IMG/VR virus record: IMGVR_UViG_3300023215_001378 | Coordinates: 1-35,454 of that record | Source: a virus | DNA length: 35,454 bases | Strand: one strand, 5' to 3' | Shown: one piece after another, positions 30,555 to 35,454 of the stretch | Layout of the letters: each line of letters begins with the position of its first letter | Numbering within the stretch: the first letter of the stretch is position 1 | Made by a program: the position numbers and the translations under genes | The notes under the pieces: model-generated | Databases searched by the model: none | What the model was told of the DNA's origin: nothing | What the model saw: the letters and a program-made list of their open reading frames with translations, nothing else

Positions 30555-30871
30555 AATCGCTCCGGAGTCACGACCCACGTGACCAAGTAACCGTCATCGC
30601 GGGCTTTCTGGCCTAGCCGCCAGCCCTGCCCCTTGAGCGTCACCACATCACCACGAGCACCCGCGCCAAGCTGGTTGGTGTAGCCGGTTAACTCAGTGCG
30701 GGCCTCCATGATGACGCCCTGCATGCCCGCCACCGTGCGCTCAATGTCGCGGTTAAGAATCACGGTGACAGTCGTGGGTGTGCCGTTGCGAGGTGCAAAG
30801 GTGGCCGGGTCTCCGGCCTCCTCCAGTATCTCCCGTGTGCCCTCGCGCACTTCGTCATCGAAGACGCTCAT
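30551..30871 (-). CDS. Head-tail joining protein FII-like
   Basis: A 106-residue protein with a helical start (FDDEVREGTREILEEAGDPA) and a strand-rich body (TVTVILNRDIERT, ARGDVVTLKGQGWRLGQKA, DGYLVTWVVTPE). This matches the lambda FII-type attachment protein that joins head and tail. It overlaps both neighbours: the previous stop shares its first base and Z starts within its stop. Confidence 0.75.
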   Translation of the reverse strand: MSVFDDEVREGTREILEEAGDPATFAPRNGTPTTVTVILNRDIERTVAGMQGVIMEARTELTGYTNQLGAGARGDVVTLKGQGWRLGQKARDDGYLVTWVVTPERL

Positions 30872-31062
30872 TACTCGTTGCCCGAGCCTTGTGGCGCTGG
30901 CTCGTCTTTTGGTTCGCTGACAGAGGCTGGGGCGATGATGCCAGCATCCACCAGGCGCTTTTCTTCGGCGGCATTTTTGGGTTTGTAAGGCTGCCCGCGC
31001 TTTGCGAGGACTTCAGAGCCTTTTTCGATTTGCCCGCGAATCACAATGTATTGCTTGGCCAT
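30871..31062 (-). CDS. Small head completion-type protein
   Basis: A 63-residue protein: QYIVIRGQIEKGSEVLAKRG, then EEKRLVDAGIIAPA and an acidic Pro-rich tail. It lies between the capsid gene and the FII-like gene, where lambda FI and similar head-completion proteins lie, with AGGAGGCCCC before the ATG. Assignment is by position. Confidence 0.65.
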   Translation of the reverse strand: MAKQYIVIRGQIEKGSEVLAKRGQPYKPKNAAEEKRLVDAGIIAPASVSEPKDEPAPQGSGNE

Positions 31063-31090
31063 GGGGCCTCCTGCTGATAAATGAGTAGTA

Positions 31091-31117
31091 CAAAAAAACC
31101 CCGCGTTAAGCGGGGGT
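31091..31117 (-). terminator. Terminator after the major capsid gene
   Basis: On the minus strand a CG-rich stem (ACCCCGC with GCGGGGGT, 5-base loop) is followed by seven T residues, just past the capsid stop. It would make the capsid transcript more abundant than downstream genes. Confidence 0.9.
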
Positions 31118-31119
31118 GG

Positions 31120-32154
31120 TTAAGCGACTTTCGCGTAGACGAACGCGTCTGGTTCATGGAAGCCTGGTAGCGGTGCCGACTGCATCATTAGCCAACGCAC
31201 GCCCGCATCATCGTCAATCCAGCTTTTCGGGTAGCGTGCCACGTCAAACATGCCGCCTTCGATCGCTGCCATATCCTGAATAGCACCGTAGAGCATGCTG
31301 CAGCGCGAACTGGTAGGGCCAACGATCAAGCCGCCCGCCGGGATCATTGGCGCTTCTTCGCCGCCCTCAGCATCGCTGGGCTGGTACCACTCTTCATAGG
31401 CGTAAAGATCCATGCCGGGGTCATTTAGGTAGCCAAGGTAGGTGACGCCATCCGGCAGTTCTTCCGGGCGAATCATTCCCAGGTCTACGCGGCGCGTATT
31501 CAGCTTTTTGAGGACGATCTCATTGCCCATAAACGCATCAGCAGCCTCAGAACTCATGACGCAGGCGTTAGCGGTGCGACCTGACTTCTTGGCGATGCGG
31601 CTCTTGTATTTTTTCAAGTCTGCGATCGGGTCGGCTGTTGCCTCAGACCACTGCACCGCCTCCGTCACCAAGTGCTCATCGTCCATTTGGAAGTCGACGA
31701 TATCGTCTACACCCTCACCTTTGACCGGTACCGTGCCCGTGGTGAGCGCTTGAGCGCGCATCCACTCTTCACGGCGACTGATCTGGTCATCCAGGTCTTC
31801 CATGTCGCGAGCCAACTGGTCACCTGCGCGGTCCAGCGGCGTCCGTTCGGAGTAGATGTGCTCACTTGGCTGGCGTTGATTCAGCAGCATGCCCGCATTG
31901 GTTTCCAGCTTTGGCTTCACATAGGCGGGCTTATAGCTACGCATCACACTACCAGAGCGATCCACAATAACGCCGGGGCGATTTGGACGAACAAACGGCG
32001 CCATCTTGCGGTTGCCCTTGATGATGTCGATATCCACGTGGGCGGTGGTGAAGTTCACCGGTTCGGCACCAAAGAAGATTGTGCCCAGGAAGCGGCGGCT
32101 GGGCTTCATCTGCCGAATCGCAGCGAGCATCGTGCGTGTTGCAAATAGGTCCAT
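31120..32154 (-). CDS. Major capsid protein, lambda E family
   Basis: A 344-residue HK97-fold capsid protein of the lambda E type: RFLGTIFFGAEPVNFTTAHVD near the start, KMAPFVRPNRPG, then a helix (AGDQLARDMEDLDDQISRRE) and a C-terminal region with MFDVARYPKSWIDDD. Length equals that of lambda E. It follows the decoration gene, has GGAGTACCCCC upstream and ends at a terminator. Confidence 0.92.
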   Translation of the reverse strand: MDLFATRTMLAAIRQMKPSRRFLGTIFFGAEPVNFTTAHVDIDIIKGNRKMAPFVRPNRPGVIVDRSGSVMRSYKPAYVKPKLETNAGMLLNQRQPSEHIYSERTPLDRAGDQLARDMEDLDDQISRREEWMRAQALTTGTVPVKGEGVDDIVDFQMDDEHLVTEAVQWSEATADPIADLKKYKSRIAKKSGRTANACVMSSEAADAFMGNEIVLKKLNTRRVDLGMIRPEELPDGVTYLGYLNDPGMDLYAYEEWYQPSDAEGGEEAPMIPAGGLIVGPTSSRCSMLYGAIQDMAAIEGGMFDVARYPKSWIDDDAGVRWLMMQSAPLPGFHEPDAFVYAKVA

Positions 32155-32216
32155 GGGGGTACTCCGTGATAGAAAGGTGGTTCAGCTGGCCAGCTTGGTC
32201 GAATAGGCGCTGACGA

Positions 32217-32573
32217 TTAGCCGTGAACGAACAGGCTGAACGGGCGCAATGCCTTGCGAACTGAAGCGACGGTATGACCATCGCCCAACGTCAGTGCCGA
32301 GGCGCGAAGGTCGCCAGTCAGCATGGTTTCAGCAGGTACGGCGCCTTCGGTAGCGTCAACAGCTTCCCAGAGCACTACGCTGGGCTTTTCACTGCCGTCT
32401 CCTGCTGCAGCTTCACTCAGCTTGAACTCTTTACTGGCAGTCACTTCACCTAGCACGCTGCCCGCCGCTAGCACCTGCCCTGCTGCGATCGTGACCGTGG
32501 CGAACCGGCGTGGAAAATCACCGGCAATCAATAAGCCCATCTGGGGATGAGCGGTCTGTGTTGTACTCGGCAT
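32217..32573 (-). CDS. Head decoration protein, lambda D family
   Basis: A 118-residue protein with PRRFATVTIAAGQVLAAGSVLG, SVVLWEAVDATEGAVPAET and LTGDLRASAL, the pattern of lambda D-type decoration proteins. These bind as trimers and stabilise the expanded capsid. It has GAGGAGACATTCC upstream and lies between protease/scaffold and capsid, as in lambda. Confidence 0.9.
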   Translation of the reverse strand: MPSTTQTAHPQMGLLIAGDFPRRFATVTIAAGQVLAAGSVLGEVTASKEFKLSEAAAGDGSEKPSVVLWEAVDATEGAVPAETMLTGDLRASALTLGDGHTVASVRKALRPFSLFVHG

Positions 32574-32608
32574 GGAATGTCTCCTCTACAGCGCTTGTAG
32601 CGTTTGGG

Positions 32609-33004
32609 TTACTGGGTTTTCCAGCGGCGCGAAATAGCGGATACCGCCTGTTGCTCTTCATCAGCCTCTTTGCTGGTCTTCGGTGGCGTCGCTGGTGGTG
32701 CCTGGGTGCTATCACCCTGCATGCCTGCTAGCGAAACACCGCGATCCTGGGCGGCCTTGAAGAGAGAGAGGCCGGTCGCCTCTACGCTGTCGCCGTTAAC
32801 CAGCGCAGCAGCCACTTCTTTTTCAAAGCCAGGCATTGCCAGCGCTTGAATGCCCATGCACCGCTTGCGCTCTGCCTCGGTGGCATCAGCCCGCACTTTC
32901 TCGACATCCACGGTGTCAGCGGCGGCGATTTGAATCGTCTTGGGGTCGGTACCGGCTTCGATCGCGGCCTGAAGCTCAGCGGTGGTTTTCACAGTCGTCA
33001 TCAT
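32609..33004 (-). CDS. Nested capsid scaffold (Nu3-like)
   Basis: The last 131 codons of the protease gene can be translated alone from ATGATG at 33004. A strong in-frame AAGGAGCGTC site sits right before it. The product (MMTTVKTTAELQAAIEAGTD..., helical, acidic, with a Lys/Pro-rich tail) fits an internal scaffold that guides shell assembly and is then degraded. Lambda Nu3 is made inside gene C in the same way. Confidence 0.75.
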   Translation of the reverse strand: MMTTVKTTAELQAAIEAGTDPKTIQIAAADTVDVEKVRADATEAERKRCMGIQALAMPGFEKEVAAALVNGDSVEATGLSLFKAAQDRGVSLAGMQGDSTQAPPATPPKTSKEADEEQQAVSAISRRWKTQ

Positions 33005-33838
33005 GACGCTCCTTGTAGTGCTAGTTGGTGACGTTGAGCCCGCAAGTTCGGCAATTAGGCTCTCTAATGAACCGAGGCGGTCGGCCATGCCGGCCTCAAC
33101 GGCAAGCGCGCCAGTGGCGATACCGCCCTGGCGGAAACGGTCGTTGACTTCTTCGCGTGGAATATTGCGGTTGCGGGCCACTTTGTCGAGGAACACGGAG
33201 GCCAGCTCATCGGTGCGGGTTTGTAGTTGGGCGCGCCCCGCTTCCGTTTCCATATCTGGTCGCTTGTTGGGTGCATTGCTGGAAACAATCTCATAGCTCT
33301 TCTCGCCAGGGCGGTCTTCTCGCTTACGCAAGCTAAGCACCACGCCCACGCTGCCCAGCTGGGCAGTGTCGTCCACGATCACTTCATCAGCAGCGCTGGC
33401 TATCCAGTACATGGCACTGGCGGCTTGCCCGCCTACATAAGCCTTGATTGGCTTGGTGCCACGCGCCTGGTAGATCATCTCGGCCAGTTCGTTAATGCCT
33501 GTGGCTTCGCCGCCAGGGCTGTCCGCGTTTAGGACAATGGCTTTGATCTGCGGATCATCCAGTGCGGTTTGAATATCCGTCGCTAGCACCTGCGTACTGG
33601 TGGCACCGCTGATCTCGGTGAAAAGATTCGCATAGCGAAAGATGGGGCCAGTGACAGGAATGACGGCTACGCCATCGCGAACGGTGACGTTGCGGGTGTT
33701 ATCCAGCGAGCGGCCCAAACGGGCTTCCAGTGCTTGAACGTCACCCTGGCGATCCGCCACCGCCATCAGGCTATCTAGCGCGTCGCCAGTCATCAGCCAC
33801 GGGCGTGACGCCGCCAGCTCAAAAGCAGTGCGGGGCAT
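32609..33838 (-). CDS. Capsid maturation protease, S49 family (lambda C-like)
   Basis: A 409-residue protein with an S49 (SppA-like) protease in residues about 55-265: ADSPGGEA (oxyanion loop 105-112), nucleophile S141 (GQAASAMYW) and the Lys base probably K192. The C-terminal part is the scaffold. The linker is Ser/Thr-rich (267-278). The start has TAGGAGCCGCTT upstream. It processes head proteins before DNA packaging. It lies after the portal gene and its terminator. Confidence 0.9.
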   Translation of the reverse strand: MPRTAFELAASRPWLMTGDALDSLMAVADRQGDVQALEARLGRSLDNTRNVTVRDGVAVIPVTGPIFRYANLFTEISGATSTQVLATDIQTALDDPQIKAIVLNADSPGGEATGINELAEMIYQARGTKPIKAYVGGQAASAMYWIASAADEVIVDDTAQLGSVGVVLSLRKREDRPGEKSYEIVSSNAPNKRPDMETEAGRAQLQTRTDELASVFLDKVARNRNIPREEVNDRFRQGGIATGALAVEAGMADRLGSLESLIAELAGSTSPTSTTRSVMMTTVKTTAELQAAIEAGTDPKTIQIAAADTVDVEKVRADATEAERKRCMGIQALAMPGFEKEVAAALVNGDSVEATGLSLFKAAQDRGVSLAGMQGDSTQAPPATPPKTSKEADEEQQAVSAISRRWKTQ

Positions 33839-33863
33839 AAGCGGCTCCTAAGGGTTAGCAATG

Positions 33864-33886
33864 AAAAGCCCGCACAATGGCGGGCT
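33864..33886 (-). terminator. Terminator overlapping the portal stop
   Basis: AGCCCGC (33867-33873) and GCGGGCT (33880-33886) form a 7-bp stem with a 6-base loop and TTTT on the minus strand. It overlaps the portal stop codon and precedes the protease gene. Confidence 0.8.
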
Positions 33887-35454
33887 AGGTATCTTCGGTT
33901 TCGGTGGGCGACTCTTGCACTTTGCCGCCTACATACACAGGAACGCCGTTATCGCGTTTCCACTTGATTTCTCGTGCGCGGTCCTGGGCGATGTCGCCCC
34001 AGTCTTCGCCGTGATGCGACATGGTTTCCAGCGTTTCGTTGCTGGTACCGTTGGCGATGCGCTCGGTGGCTGCTCTGGCGTCTACCAGCTCATTTAGTGA
34101 GCCCATGGGCTCCCCGATCCAGATCGCGCGCGTATACGCACGGCGTTTGGCGGGGTCGCGGTAACCGGGCAAATTGATCATGCCGCTAGCCACCATCTCA
34201 TCAACCACCAGGTCATAGGCGGGTTGGCACCATTGCGTCGTCAAATGATGGCGACGCTGCCGAATAAACTTCCATAGCTGATTGAAGGCAGCGCGGGCTG
34301 CGGTGTAGCTTGTGCTGAAGTGCATCAGCACCACTTCAGAGGGCTGGTCCAGCGCCGCTCCAATCTGTTTCACCACCGCCACAAAGAATGGGTCGAACTG
34401 AGCGTTCGGCCTTGCAGGGTTGATCGGTACCGGTTCAGCGCCTTCCTCTAAATCCCACACCGCGCCTTCACCTAACGCAAGGCTGTCGCCTTCAGGCTCG
34501 TGGCTGCGTTCGCTCTGCACCACGGGGCGCGATGGTTTATTAGGGTCGTTGCTCTGTTCATCCCATAGCGTGGCACCGCCCAAGCCCGGGTCATCCTCCT
34601 CGTTTCTTTCATGCTTGATGGCCACGGTGAACATCGCGCTGATAACGGCTGCAGTCAATTCTGCCTGACTGAACCGCTCCAGTTTTTGAAGCGCTTCCAA
34701 CACCGGCGCGAGATAAGGCACGCCACGCGTGAGCCCAGGCCGATCTTTTTCGTTCATCAGGTGCAGAATGCGGCGGCGGCCGGTCTCGGCACCAAATACG
34801 GGCACCCATTCCCACGTTTGCTTTGTTAAGTAGTCATTTGGGTACCCATCGCACACGCGCACATGGGTTGGCTTTCCCAGCCTACCCACACGAATGCCGT
34901 CAATTTCATTGGCAGTATTCAGGTCAGCTAGTGGGTTGCCTACGCGCTCGGCTTCTACCAGCTGCAGCTTCAGCTCAAACAATCCGCCGGGGTGGCGCTC
35001 CATAGGCGTGAAACCAAACACATCGCCGCTGACCAGTGCGCTCACAAACGCCAAACGCTGCAAGCTATAGAAATCTAGCGTCGCTTCGGCATCGCATTCA
35101 GTGGGGCTTTCAGCCCACAGTCGGAAATGACGTGCCAACTGCTCATTCAGCGCTTTGGTCTGCTCATCATTTAATCCCAGCGCTTCGCCATCCACGTTAG
35201 GGCGCACCGTCAGGCCCATGCCTACCACGTTGGTAGCGGCTCGGCTAATCGCGGCTCGGCCTAGCAGGTGATTGCGGTAAGCGTCGCGCGAGCGGCCAAT
35301 CAGCGTTTCACGTTCACTGGTTGGCGTATCCTGCCGAGGGCTGCCCATGCCAGGAATCCAGCTCAGCATGCTACGCAGCATGCGGCTGGCCCCCCGGTGC
35401 CGGGTTTCGCTGCCTACGTTGGCACGCGATGCGGGCTGGCTGGACTTGAGCTTT
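33885..35454 (-). CDS. Portal protein, lambda B family (5' partial)
   Basis: At least 522 codons of a lambda-type portal: GRSRDAYRNHLLGRAAISRA, then TNVVGMGLTVRP, GDVFGFTPMERHPG, ILHLMNEKDRPGLTRGVPYLAP and VVLMHFSTSYTAARAAFN. The first in-frame ATG within the window is at 35381. The frame stays open to the window edge, and the upstream residues (SRANVGSETRHRGASR) look like normal portal N-terminus, so the true start is outside. Portals form the dodecameric DNA gate at one capsid vertex. Terminase genes should follow beyond the edge. Confidence 0.9.
   Translation of the reverse strand, partial: KLKSSQPASRANVGSETRHRGASRMLRSMLSWIPGMGSPRQDTPTSERETLIGRSRDAYRNHLLGRAAISRAATNVVGMGLTVRPNVDGEALGLNDEQTKALNEQLARHFRLWAESPTECDAEATLDFYSLQRLAFVSALVSGDVFGFTPMERHPGGLFELKLQLVEAERVGNPLADLNTANEIDGIRVGRLGKPTHVRVCDGYPNDYLTKQTWEWVPVFGAETGRRRILHLMNEKDRPGLTRGVPYLAPVLEALQKLERFSQAELTAAVISAMFTVAIKHERNEEDDPGLGGATLWDEQSNDPNKPSRPVVQSERSHEPEGDSLALGEGAVWDLEEGAEPVPINPARPNAQFDPFFVAVVKQIGAALDQPSEVVLMHFSTSYTAARAAFNQLWKFIRQRRHHLTTQWCQPAYDLVVDEMVASGMINLPGYRDPAKRRAYTRAIWIGEPMGSLNELVDARAATERIANGTSNETLETMSHHGEDWGDIAQDRAREIKWKRDNGVPVYVGGKVQESPTETEDT

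Noticed and set aside
33885-35381. Portal as a complete gene starting at 35381
   Set aside because: The frame stays open to the window edge with portal-like residues upstream of that ATG, so the gene is 5' partial.

Overview
This window is most of the genome of a lambda-like tailed phage. It is in the vegetative (attP-internal) gene order, written as the reverse complement of the usual lambda map. Protein style, moderate-to-high GC and a tmRNA-like attachment core suggest a gammaproteobacterial host. My impression is a Halomonas-like one, but the sequence alone cannot prove this. Head, neck, tape-measure, integrase, repressor, replication and lysis modules are recognisable. No tail sheath is seen, so a siphovirus-type particle is most likely. 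The terminase genes are absent and should lie off the right edge, where the portal gene is cut.

Layout, left to right. 1-1721: lysis cassette on the minus strand (amidase, S-type holin, Rz and nested Rz1), with an inverted partial copy of the amidase at the extreme left edge. 1751-2681: late regulator (Q-like), a terminator and one unknown gene. 2700-3004: a likely replication origin with about ten copies of a 9-10 bp iteron in both orientations and an exact DnaA box. 3005-5751: SF3-type helicase and Toprim primase. 5775-6749: a plus-strand orphan gene, a C4 zinc-finger (DksA/TraR) protein and a CII-family regulator. 6938-7910: the Cro/CI immunity switch. 7931-9027: a SppA/ClpP-fold serine protease plus a small overlapping gene, apparently co-transcribed with the repressor and closed by a strong terminator. 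9070-15275: a second repressor-controlled operon on the plus strand, with small unknown genes, a KilAC-domain protein, a DUF2303-like protein, a DEDDh exonuclease and a C5-cytosine methyltransferase. 15357-16702: xis-like gene and integrase. 16703-16930: attP. 16930-21738: a secreted protein and an unusual tail-tip module including a YadA-like beta-roll protein. 21770-24574: tape measure. 24820-25716: two morons. 25757-35454: tail chaperones with a lambda-type GGGAAAG frameshift, tail tube, an adhesin-like protein, neck proteins, capsid, decoration protein, protease with nested scaffold, and portal.

How it works together: the CI-like repressor probably binds TACC-N5-GGTA palindromes at 7204-7257 (rightward early promoter) and 9078-9112 (leftward early promoter), so one repressor silences both early operons. 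Early genes lead to replication and then to Q. The late operon is punctuated by intrinsic terminators, which fits Q-type antitermination. In the lysogen the repressor transcript would also express the protease pair, which occupies the position of lambda rexAB and is the best candidate here for an undescribed exclusion or defence system.
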